A DNA stretch of 5,849 nucleotides from Gammaproteobacteria bacterium (GTDB lineage Bacteria; Pseudomonadota; Gammaproteobacteria; Nitrococcales; Nitrococcaceae). Below the pieces are notes generated by a model. It was not told the DNA's origin and ran no database searches. It saw nothing but the letters and a program-made list of their open reading frames with translations. This document shows positions 1 to 5,788 of this stretch, piece by piece. Location of the stretch: assembly GCA_018334525.1 (NCBI GenBank), contig JAGXLT010000070.1:1-5849 (forward strand), written 5' to 3'. The translations under genes were made by a program, and so were the position numbers. Position 1 is the stretch's first letter; each line of letters starts with the position of its first letter.

Positions 1-1202
1 AGAATCGTCGGGCTGTCATCAGTCTCGAGGTAAGGGGTAACCATCACGACAAGTTCTGTTTCATCGTTTCTGAACCGGGTCGAGCGGAAAAGATGCCCGA
101 GCACCGGCAGGCGACTGAGCCCCGGAACCTGGTTCATTACGGTGGAGTTTTTGCTGTCGATCAATCCGGCGATAATCAATGTTTGGCCACTCGGTCCACG
201 CATATGAGTGCTGGCATTTCTAACGGTGAAGCCAGGTAGGCCGAGCACGGCCACCGAGGGATCAATGTCGCTAACCTCAACCTCAATCTGTGTGCTTATG
301 AGGTCTTGGGTTTCCGCTTCTGGGGCGACCTTTAGCAAAATGCCGTATTCTTTGAATTCAACCGTGGTTTCACCATCGGCTCCCTGAACCGGGAAAGGAA
401 CCTCTCCGCCGGCTTTGAATTCTGCGTTGGAGCCGCTAACGGTTGAGAGCATCGGCTCGGCAATGATATTGGCATCACCGGCCTGCCCAAGTAGATCGAT
501 AAATGCGCTTAGCGAGAGGCCTACACCCAGAAATCGGGTCGAAGTGCCGATATCCAGTGGGAGTTGGTCATTGCCTGGTAGCCCCGGAAAATCCCCACGA
601 AAGAAATCATTAACGATTAAATCGGACGCATAGGAAAAGCTTATTGCAGGTGAACGTGTGTTCCAGTCCAAGCCGATTTGCTCAAGCGCATTTTTGCGTA
701 TTTCAACAAAACGAGCTTCGATGCGGATCGTGGGCGCCGTGTCCGCTGGTGTTACTTCGGTAAAATTGGCAAGGTCCGGATAGTTCTCAAGTAACTGATC
801 CAGCCTTTTCTGGTCTTCCGGGCTCGCCGGACTGCCGGACACCAATAGAACATCGTTAATGTCCACCAATCTCACGCCGGCAATTCCATCAACAAGGTAG
901 GTAAGGATTGCAGTGGACGGGTCGCTTCCTCCTCGGTTTACCGTTAACTCCCTATGCTCACGTCGTCCGTCGGAAAACCATAAACGCAGATCTGTGACTC
1001 CACTCGCTCGCCCAATGAGCAGAACCTCCTCTTGCTCATCAAGAACTCTGACTTCCGCGAGCGCACCATCGCCTAAGGCAACACGGGTTATCTCTGGGGT
1101 TGATAACAAACGAGTCTGGCCGATTGTTAATTTAATCGGTTCAGCCGCCGCCGAATTGGCAAAACACACCGCAACGAGTAGCGCTATCCAGAGGGTTTTC
1201 AT
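1..1202 (-). CDS. cpaC: Tad pilus outer-membrane secretin CpaC/RcpA, 3' end cut off by window
   Basis: This gene encodes the secretin ring through which the Flp pilus crosses the outer membrane. I read 400 codons plus two bases before the left edge. Residues 1-20 are a Sec signal peptide ending NSAAA, with no lipobox, so a separate pilotin or partner may be needed. Residues 21-88 match the N-terminal pilus domain of RcpA-type secretins (start EPIKLTIGQTRLL, later LIGRASGVTDLRLW). Residues 97-150 look like a small BON/N1-type ring domain. The secretin domain runs from about 158 (TIRIEARFVEIRK). It includes AEPMLSTVSG at 248-257, the AGGEVPFPV segment at 264-272, and the family signature VPGLSRLPVLGHLF at 359-372 followed by ETELVVMVTPYL. 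Only a short C-terminal tail should be missing. The ATG overlaps the cpaB stop as ATGA, so translation is probably coupled. The start is firm because the signal peptide begins directly at it. Confidence 0.95.
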   Translation of the reverse strand, partial: MKTLWIALLVAVCFANSAAAEPIKLTIGQTRLLSTPEITRVALGDGALAEVRVLDEQEEVLLIGRASGVTDLRLWFSDGRREHRELTVNRGGSDPSTAILTYLVDGIAGVRLVDINDVLLVSGSPASPEDQKRLDQLLENYPDLANFTEVTPADTAPTIRIEARFVEIRKNALEQIGLDWNTRSPAISFSYASDLIVNDFFRGDFPGLPGNDQLPLDIGTSTRFLGVGLSLSAFIDLLGQAGDANIIAEPMLSTVSGSNAEFKAGGEVPFPVQGADGETTVEFKEYGILLKVAPEAETQDLISTQIEVEVSDIDPSVAVLGLPGFTVRNASTHMRGPSGQTLIIAGLIDSKNSTVMNQVPGLSRLPVLGHLFRSTRFRNDETELVVMVTPYLETDDSPTI

Positions 1203-1975
1203 AACGCGCCTCCGATAATGACTTCAACTTCCGCGCCAAGCGCATCTTCACCTGCTTCAACAATGGCGGATTCGTTAATTTCATAAGGGGGTGGCATTTC
1301 TGTATCACCGGGAGCTCGAAGCGCTAAATGTAGGTCACCCATGGTCAGTGCATGAGTCAGTCGAGCAGCAGATAAAGGATTGACGGCAACCGTGATGTGT
1401 TGGCTGCGTTGTCCAAATCCGCTTTCAGGCATACCTGCAAGACGGTTGCCGATCGCAAGGATCGTGACCTCATCGAGCAGAGGAACGGTAATTGGGTTTT
1501 CTCCATCGCGCAGGGTCAGCATTAAATCAACGGTATCCATTGGCTCAATCAGTTCCGTCACTGAAGTGCTCGTGGAAACCGGTAACGTGATTGCGCGTTC
1601 ACCGGTATGCAGACGAGCAGCAAGGCGTCGCTCATCATTTCGCCGGATGTGGGCTGGGAGCAGTGTCTCACCCGCACGCATAGGCCCACTGATTTCGCTG
1701 CCGGCTATGGACGACCACTGATTGGCTGAGTAGGCGCCACTATGAAGATAGGTGGCAGGAACGGCGCGGACAGCAATCGTATCATTGCCGACTCGTTCGC
1801 CTGGTGTCAGATCGTTTGCGGCAACCAGCACCTGGTGTTTTTCATAATCACCCTGCAATGCGGCTTCTGCCGCGGTGAGATGCTGGTTAATTTTCTGCTC
1901 GGCAAGATAAGCCCCACCGATTCCAGTCGCCACGGCTCCTGCCAGTAATAATGCTCCGCGCTGAAGAGGGCGCAT
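1199..1975 (-). CDS. cpaB: Tad pilus assembly protein CpaB/RcpC (SAF domain)
   Basis: The 258-residue product is the periplasmic partner of the secretin in Tad systems; members of the CpaB/RcpC family are thought to stabilise or position it. Residues 8-24 form an N-terminal membrane anchor (LLLAGAVATGIGGAYLA) followed by a short helical stretch. An SAF domain spans about residues 47-111: HQVLVAANDLTPGERV at its start, AGSEISGPMRAGETLL near its end. The C-terminal RcpC region follows, with GERAITLPVS at 125-134, a VDLMLTL strand, ITVPLLDEVTILAIG at 162-176 and ITVAVNP at 194-200. It ends in EVEVIIGGAL, like the usual family ending. An upstream in-frame ATG would add 20 residues, but I chose position 1975 because AAGGAG lies 6 bases before it and the membrane segment then sits at the N-terminus. 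The gene begins 19 bases after the micro-gene stop and overlaps cpaC by ATGA. Confidence 0.93.
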   Translation of the reverse strand: MRPLQRGALLLAGAVATGIGGAYLAEQKINQHLTAAEAALQGDYEKHQVLVAANDLTPGERVGNDTIAVRAVPATYLHSGAYSANQWSSIAGSEISGPMRAGETLLPAHIRRNDERRLAARLHTGERAITLPVSTSTSVTELIEPMDTVDLMLTLRDGENPITVPLLDEVTILAIGNRLAGMPESGFGQRSQHITVAVNPLSAARLTHALTMGDLHLALRAPGDTEMPPPYEINESAIVEAGEDALGAEVEVIIGGAL

Positions 1976-1981
1976 TGGGAT

Positions 1982-1987
1982 CTCCTT
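1982..1987 (-). promoter_or_regulatory. Ribosome binding site of cpaB
   Basis: The minus strand reads AAGGAG, then six bases, then the ATG at 1975. This decides the cpaB start against the longer frame beginning at 2035, whose extra residues would overlap the micro-gene and precede the membrane anchor. Confidence 0.8.
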
Positions 1988-1994
1988 GTCGTTT

Positions 1995-2123
1995 TTATAA
2001 GGGAATGGAAAGCGACCAGAGGAGTCGTTCCTCATGGACGGTCAGCCAATAAATAACCTGCTCAACACCTTGCCATACGGTAATCAGGCCAGCGGTTATT
2101 GCCAGATATTCGGCGCTGCTCAT
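1995..2123 (-). CDS. 42-residue micro-protein resembling a leaderless Flp pilin
   Basis: I do not know a named family for this gene. It starts with ATG overlapping the upstream stop as ATGA and ends in TAA 19 bases before cpaB, so it exactly fills an otherwise empty slot in a tightly packed operon. The protein begins MSSAEYLAITAGLITVWQ, continues with a hydrophobic stretch to about residue 27, and has a charged HEE followed by a hydrophobic end (WSLSIPL). Residues 1-20 align ungapped with the mature Flp of this same operon: Glu5, Tyr6, Ile9, Thr10, Ala11, Gly19 and Val20 are identical. No leader precedes it. The frame is open upstream to a TGA at 2189-2187 but contains no ATG, GTG or TTG. There is no Shine-Dalgarno, so expression would depend on coupling to the preceding gene. 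That it is a gene is likely; that it is a pilin-like subunit is inference. Confidence 0.68.
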   Translation of the reverse strand: MSSAEYLAITAGLITVWQGVEQVIYWLTVHEERLLWSLSIPL

Positions 2124-2773
2124 GGTTGAATGATGATGAGCGTTATCGAATCGCTCTGATCGGCTGTTTCCAAAACCGCTGTTGCATCACCCCGGATGTA
2201 CCTTTGCTCACTCACGGACATTTGTTCACGTTTCCAGCCGGATTGTTTTAAATAACTGTGCAACTGTGTCTCTGCGGCAATTCGGCCAAACGGCATATCA
2301 AGGTGATAAAGACTCATCCCGCCTAAATGCGTGTGACTTTGAACAGGAAGGCCCGCGAATAATTGGGTGGGCGTCGAAAAAGCCGTTTCAGCGGTAATCG
2401 GCGTCATTAAGCTCAGATTGACGAGTGCCGCGGAGTCCAGATCGATGATTTCAACGTAGTCGTTCATTTCGGCCTGTGTGCCAAAGAGGGTTATTCGGTA
2501 GGCAGAGTGATCAATCGCTGGATCTGATCCATGCCACTCCAAAAATAGGGCCTCAAAATCTTCTGCAACGGTCGTAATGCTGCGGTCTAATTGATAGCTG
2601 ATCTGGCAGAACTGAACATCGTTGATTTCCACGCCGGACATCGGTATGACGATCTTTGCGTCTACCGGCGGCGTAAAGCGCTTAGCCGCTTGCTCGCAGT
2701 TTTGACTAGCGGCCGAGTTCGCGAGAGTCAGGATGAATACGAGACTCAGGAATATAATCGGTTGCAGCGGCAT
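2120..2773 (-). CDS. Exported protein of unknown function in Tad locus
   Basis: I do not recognise a family for this 217-residue protein. It begins with a clear Sec signal peptide (MPLQPIIFLSLVFILTLANS), probably cut near residues 22-23 (NSAAS, then QN). There is no lipobox and no further membrane segment, so a periplasmic or surface location is expected. The mature part has two cysteines, 26 and 56, which could form a disulfide. The middle includes AYRITLFGTQAEMNDYVEI. The C-terminal part (YLKQSGWKREQ at 174-184, then RGDATAVLETADQSDSITLIIIQP-type strands) looks like a small alpha/beta fold ending in beta strands. I chose the start at 2773 because GGAGG lies six bases upstream and the signal peptide begins there; the longer frame from 2842 lacks such support. 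It overlaps the end of the tadE-like gene by 68 bases and the micro-gene by ATGA. Its position suggests an accessory role in pilus assembly, but that is context only. Confidence 0.82.
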   Translation of the reverse strand: MPLQPIIFLSLVFILTLANSAASQNCEQAAKRFTPPVDAKIVIPMSGVEINDVQFCQISYQLDRSITTVAEDFEALFLEWHGSDPAIDHSAYRITLFGTQAEMNDYVEIIDLDSAALVNLSLMTPITAETAFSTPTQLFAGLPVQSHTHLGGMSLYHLDMPFGRIAAETQLHSYLKQSGWKREQMSVSEQRYIRGDATAVLETADQSDSITLIIIQP

Positions 2774-3434
2774 AGCGCCCCTCCAAAAATAGTGGAAAAA
2801 ATCCCAGCACAGCGTGCGCAGGTATGGTGAAAATGGTGACAAGGCGGCTGTATCCGACCTGTTCTAAGCGCCGTTGATATTCCGCATCTGAATGCGCCAC
2901 CCAGCTATCGGGTGTAAGGGTGGCCGTGGGGGTGAAATTGATTGGCTTTTCGGGCGCTACCGGATCAAGCAGTGCCTTTGCGCTAATTTCGCCGGTGTTA
3001 ATCGGGGCCGTTTCTTGTGCTAAATCGAGCATGCTGCCCGAAAGCCCTAAAAGACCGGCCCAATCCGGAATAAATCGCCCGTGCGCAATGGTTGCAATCC
3101 CGACGCGGGCACCGCTTACGAGTCGCCCTTCCGGATTTTCATAGCGCCGTATCTCAGGTTGGGTGTTGTCGCTGATTAGTGAGGATCCCTGACGTTGCCA
3201 TAAAGGGTTGTCGACTGTGCGATCCATGCCTGCCATGTTTGTGATAGAAGGGTTGTCCAGAGCTGTGGCAACCGGTCTTACTGTTGTTTCCCAACTGGCA
3301 GCGCGCGTTAATGCAACGCTATCGCGTCGTATCTCCTGCAGTCGGCCTAAATAATCCATTGCCATAAACGCAGGCAGGAGGACCAGTAATCCGATTAGGG
3401 TTTCGGTGAGCGCGCTTCCGTGTTGGCTTCTCAT
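2706..3434 (-). CDS. tadE: TadE-like pseudopilin
   Basis: This 242-residue protein carries a class III (prepilin) signal: a short basic leader MRSQHG, then SALTE, giving Glu at position +5 after the predicted cut at Gly6, then a hydrophobic stretch (TLIGLLVLLPAFMAM). That is the layout of TadE/TadF minor pilins, which are processed by the TadV peptidase and thought to join or prime the pilus. After the N-terminal helix (to about residue 47, ALTRAASWE) the body shows no recognised domain. It contains RLVSGARVGIATIAHGRF at 104-121, a moderately hydrophobic GLLGLSGSML, and a second hydrophobic segment near the C-terminus (IFTIPAHAVLGFFPLFL, 201-217). It is longer than typical TadE proteins of about 150-200 residues. 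Its ATG overlaps the tadG-like stop as ATGA, and its tail overlaps the next gene. Assignment as TadE rather than TadF is uncertain. Confidence 0.8.
   Translation of the reverse strand: MRSQHGSALTETLIGLLVLLPAFMAMDYLGRLQEIRRDSVALTRAASWETTVRPVATALDNPSITNMAGMDRTVDNPLWQRQGSSLISDNTQPEIRRYENPEGRLVSGARVGIATIAHGRFIPDWAGLLGLSGSMLDLAQETAPINTGEISAKALLDPVAPEKPINFTPTATLTPDSWVAHSDAEYQRRLEQVGYSRLVTIFTIPAHAVLGFFPLFLEGRYAAATDYIPESRIHPDSRELGR
2780..2784 (-). promoter_or_regulatory. Ribosome binding site inside the upstream gene
   Basis: The minus strand reads GGAGG followed by six bases and the ATG at 2773. The site lies within the last codons of the tadE-like gene. It supports the shorter start for the exported protein and hence a genuine 68-base overlap. 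Confidence 0.75.
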
Positions 3435-4630
3435 CCGTCAATCACCTGTGCCGGGCTAATGAGTCTGGCGTTCCAGTAGGGGTTGAATAAGGTGGCCGGG
3501 TCGTCCGCGTTTGGGCATGCGCTGCCACCGCAGCGTGGGGGTATCTGATATTCGACTGCAGCAAGGCTTAACCGAGCATTCGTGCGCTCATCATCGGTAG
3601 TTACCAGCGCGGGGAAAATAAATCGAGGGTGGGTGTCGCTGTCCGGATCAATGCGGACATAGCTGGTGATGCCGCTATAGCTGCCTGCAAGGTCGACGGC
3701 ATCGGCTTGGCCGCCAGCCAGGGTTGACCAACCGCCCCAGCCAAACGGAAATCCGTCAAACAAACTCCACTGAAGACTATCTGATGACTTCCAGACATCA
3801 GCAGGATGATCCGGAGGACGCTCGGAGTTGCCTTGTTTTCTGATTTTTACCACGTTAACTAAATTGACCTGCCAGCCGCGGCGATCGCTATTGCTGAGCC
3901 ATCGCTCCAGGCGCGGATCATGGCTAATGGTGCGGTCAACAATGTTTTGCATGAACGGGTCGTTGCGCGGCGCAAAGTCCATATCGAGGGTTTGGGTGAG
4001 ATCCCAATACAGCTTTGCGATCAGTGCGGTTGTTAGGTTTCCCCACTGACCGGGTAGGGCATTCAGCGCTGCGATGGAGTTAACGGAGAAGCTGCTGTCA
4101 TGCCCGGTGACGATTCTTTCCTGAAGCCGTTGAATCTGTCGGGGCTCTAGCAAAGTCAATGCATCCACCTGCGCGGCGGTTAAACCCTTGTTATAAGCAT
4201 TAGTGGCAAAGATATAACCACCGGCGAGCATTTCATTAACACGTACGCCTTTACCGATTGCGCTTCGCATTGCGGCGACAGCGAGTTCAACCTTGATAAG
4301 TATTCCAGTCACTGCGAGCCATTTGGAGATTTGATGAATACGATCAACCGCATCTTCGATGTATCGCAACCAACTGATGTAGGCAGTGACATGCCCCACC
4401 GATAGGTGGTTGGCTAAGATTGCCCGATTTGTATAGGCCATAAAGTTGAGGCGTCTGGCGGTCCAGACAGCCGCGCTATAGGCGGCGGAATCCGCCGCAT
4501 CCGTTACGCGGGACTGATCCGACATGGCAGTCGCAACACGATCCGCCAGAGTAAAGGCGGCAAGCCCGATGGCAATGACCGCAAACAGTACGGGCAGTAT
4601 CTGGCCGGATTCCCGGTGCGAATGGTCCAT
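3431..4630 (-). CDS. tadG: TadG-like Flp pilus assembly membrane protein
   Basis: This 399-residue protein starts with the N-terminal module of TadG-like proteins: a short leader ending RESG, then QILPVLFAVIAIGLAAFTLA as a membrane segment (residues 10-29), then VTDAADSAAYSAAVW, the typical Ala-rich helix. A helical region follows (about 60-175) with a second amphipathic or hydrophobic stretch (WLAVTGILIKVELAVAAM, 104-121). The C-terminal half (about 190-399) is rich in Trp and Gly (for example FDGFPFGWGGW near 291-301) and has only two cysteines, in CGGSACPN at 367-374, well placed for a disulfide. Position +5 after the Gly is Val, not Glu, so classical prepilin processing is doubtful. I see no convincing von Willebrand A domain, which many TadG proteins have. 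It follows flp after a 3-base gap without a strong Shine-Dalgarno and is likely coupled to it. The large periplasmic part could serve at the pilus tip or base. Confidence 0.8.
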   Translation of the reverse strand: MDHSHRESGQILPVLFAVIAIGLAAFTLADRVATAMSDQSRVTDAADSAAYSAAVWTARRLNFMAYTNRAILANHLSVGHVTAYISWLRYIEDAVDRIHQISKWLAVTGILIKVELAVAAMRSAIGKGVRVNEMLAGGYIFATNAYNKGLTAAQVDALTLLEPRQIQRLQERIVTGHDSSFSVNSIAALNALPGQWGNLTTALIAKLYWDLTQTLDMDFAPRNDPFMQNIVDRTISHDPRLERWLSNSDRRGWQVNLVNVVKIRKQGNSERPPDHPADVWKSSDSLQWSLFDGFPFGWGGWSTLAGGQADAVDLAGSYSGITSYVRIDPDSDTHPRFIFPALVTTDDERTNARLSLAAVEYQIPPRCGGSACPNADDPATLFNPYWNARLISPAQVIDG

Positions 4631-4633
4631 CGC

Positions 4634-4885
4634 CTAGTTCTGTTCAGTGTAGTTTTGCAGGGTGCCTTGTTCGGAAGAGCGCGTTGCCGCCGTTTGCGAA
4701 TCTGTTTCGGCTTGCTGAACCTGTGCGCTTCCGTCCTGACCGGCCATCTCTCTGGCCATTGCCGCTGCCTGGCTTGAAATGGTGTCGCCGAATGCAGCAA
4801 ACACGCCAATGCCGGCCACGGCGATGAGTGCGGTGATAATGATGTATTCGGACATGCCTTGTCCGCTTTGCTGTTGAGCTTCCAT
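4634..4885 (-). CDS. flp: Flp/type IVb major prepilin
   Basis: This 83-residue prepilin is the probable structural subunit of the Flp pilus. Leader MEAQQQSG ends at Gly8, followed by QGMSEY, giving the Flp hallmark of Glu5 and Tyr6 in the mature protein. The hydrophobic polymerisation helix follows (IIITALIAVAGIGVFAAFG). The remaining 50 or so residues are a hydrophilic tail rich in Gln, Ser, Thr and Ala (SSQAAAMAREMAGQDGS, later QQAETDSQTAATRSSEQG), so the mature protein of 75 residues is longer than the roughly 50-60 of classic Flp. There is no cysteine. I chose the ATG at 4885 because AAAGGAG lies six bases upstream and it gives a normal short leader; the frame is open further upstream to 4996, but that would overlap the lipoprotein gene and bury the leader. 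It follows the largest gap in the window (58 bases), consistent with extra expression control for the major subunit. Confidence 0.92.
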   Translation of the reverse strand: MEAQQQSGQGMSEYIIITALIAVAGIGVFAAFGDTISSQAAAMAREMAGQDGSAQVQQAETDSQTAATRSSEQGTLQNYTEQN

Positions 4886-4943
4886 GCTGAACTCCTTTAG
4901 GGGTAAATCAATCGCCTTTGCGAACGAATAAATTAACGATGGC
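4886..4943 (-). other. Intergenic gap upstream of flp
   Basis: These 58 bases are the longest non-coding stretch in the window. Apart from the flp ribosome binding site they hold an AT-rich run (minus strand TTAATTTATTCG) and a weak four-pair hairpin (TCGC, AAAG, GCGA). I see no convincing -35/-10 pair, sigma-54 site or terminator. An internal promoter or an mRNA processing site here is possible but not shown. Confidence 0.4.
4892..4898 (-). promoter_or_regulatory. Strong ribosome binding site of flp
   Basis: The minus strand reads AAAGGAG, six bases before the ATG at 4885. It is the best Shine-Dalgarno match in the window, fitting a subunit needed in large amounts, and it rules out the longer in-frame start. 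Confidence 0.8.
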
Positions 4944-5423
4944 TCAGGGTTTTTGCCCAGTACCATTAGTCGTCTCGTGGCTTGCAATTTGCTCAAGCGC
5001 CCGGCGCAGGCCCATCAGTGTCGGATTAGCGGCGCGTGTTGGCTGCAATCGTTCATGCTGCCGCAGCAGCCGGCGAGCCGATTCAAGGTGAACCATCGCC
5101 AGATTGTATTGCGAGGCTGCATGCTCGGGCTCGCGCGTGAGTGTGCGTTCAAACTGAGTCTGTGCCTCGGGTAGGTCATTGGCGTGGTAGGCAATGATGC
5201 CCAACCGATGGGTGGGCATCGGTAAACCGCGGTTTTCATCAGCAAGCGTTGTATAAAGCGCCGACGCTTGGTCATGCTGGCCTTGCTGAAATGCCTTATC
5301 AGCGAGCTCGAGACGCTCTGTGAACCCCGGTGGCCCAATAGTGATCCGATCGGTAATACTACAGCCGCTTATCAATACGGCAGCGAGCAGCAGGGAACCG
5401 AATCGCCTTGTTAACAACAGCAT
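4944..5423 (-). CDS. tadD: TadD-like TPR lipoprotein
   Basis: The 159-residue product is an outer-membrane lipoprotein with tetratricopeptide repeats, the design of TadD, which acts as a pilotin or assembly factor in Tad systems. The signal peptide ends in a lipobox, LISG, then Cys21; Ser at +2 predicts sorting to the outer membrane. Repeat-like segments follow at about residues 36-66 (LADKAFQQGQHDQASALYTTL), 69-101 (PTHRLGIIAYHANDLPEAQTQFERTL) and 102-123 (AASQYNLAMVHLESARRLL). The tail from 145 is polar. It is shorter than many TadD proteins (about 200-260), holding roughly three repeats. The ATG at 5423 has GGAG ten bases upstream and lies 13 bases inside the DUF192 gene. The function is by family and context; TadD identity is likely but a related TPR lipoprotein cannot be excluded. 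Confidence 0.82.
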   Translation of the reverse strand: MLLLTRRFGSLLLAAVLISGCSITDRITIGPPGFTERLELADKAFQQGQHDQASALYTTLADENRGLPMPTHRLGIIAYHANDLPEAQTQFERTLTREPEHAASQYNLAMVHLESARRLLRQHERLQPTRAANPTLMGLRRALEQIASHETTNGTGQKP

Positions 5424-5788
5424 TGATTTGAGTCTCCATAGTAGGGTTGGAATTGTTGGCCTACCTCAATGCATCGGCTTGCCTCGGCTGCCAGCTCCAA
5501 GGTGCCTTGCGTTCTCCACGGTGCAAGCGCAATTTGCCGCGGGTACAGAGAAGATTTGCGGTTTAAAACGCGCAGTTCATCGTCAAGAAACAGAACATCG
5601 ATCGGATAGTTCATTCCGAAGGTATGAACGCTACCTCCTGGCCATAGCAGCAAACCCGTTCTGCCGGTAAGCGGCTCACCGCCGAGTAGCCCACGGCAGC
5701 GCTCACTGATGCGAGTCGCCAGTCTGATTTCAAAGCAAAGCCCGTCTGTATTCGCTATTCCTAAAAAGATTTTGAATGGAGATTTCAT
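5411..5788 (-). CDS. DUF192 family protein
   Basis: This 125-residue protein matches the DUF192 family, small beta-rich proteins of unknown biochemical role. Landmarks are RCRGLLGGEPL at 30-40, GLLLWPGGSVHTFGMN at 45-60 followed directly by YPIDVLFLDDELRVLN, a YPRQIALAPW segment, and LELAAEASRCIEVGQQF at 98-113 near the C-terminus, corresponding to the family's conserved closing strand and 'i..G' turn. There is no signal peptide, so it is probably cytoplasmic, whereas some relatives are exported. DUF192 genes recur in Tad loci, to my knowledge, so its presence is not accidental. The start overlaps the upstream stop as ATGA. The last codons overlap the start of the lipoprotein gene, and as a result the protein ends in three consecutive cysteines (NQCCC). 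Confidence 0.85.
   Translation of the reverse strand: MKSPFKIFLGIANTDGLCFEIRLATRISERCRGLLGGEPLTGRTGLLLWPGGSVHTFGMNYPIDVLFLDDELRVLNRKSSLYPRQIALAPWRTQGTLELAAEASRCIEVGQQFQPYYGDSNQCCC

Noticed and set aside
913..1218. Open frame of 101 codons on the plus strand.
   Set aside because: It is antisense to the secretin gene, whose protein is a clear family match, and it is rich in Arg/Ser as expected of a shadow frame.
1380..1948. Plus-strand open frames of 113 and 68 codons.
   Set aside because: Both are antisense to cpaB and resemble no protein; there is no supporting ribosome site.
1976..2035. Longer cpaB start at 2035.
   Set aside because: The extra 20 residues lie over the micro-gene and the RBS, while 1975 has AAGGAG and directly precedes the membrane anchor.
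4085..4099. DSSFS in the TadG-like protein (residue 178) fits the DxSxS pattern of a vWA metal site.
   Set aside because: It is preceded by IVTGH rather than a long hydrophobic strand, and no other vWA landmarks follow; a chance match is more likely.
4908..4919. Small hairpin (TCGC, AAAG, GCGA) in the gap before flp as a terminator or regulator.
   Set aside because: Only four pairs and no U-run; too weak to call.
4886..4996. Longer flp start at 4996 giving a 120-residue protein.
   Set aside because: It overlaps the lipoprotein gene, lacks a good ribosome site and would place the prepilin cut about 45 residues in; 4885 has AAAGGAG and a normal leader.
5015..5670. Alternative frames of 107 (minus) and 116 (plus) codons.
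   Set aside because: They overlie the TPR lipoprotein and DUF192 genes, which show clear family motifs in their own frames.
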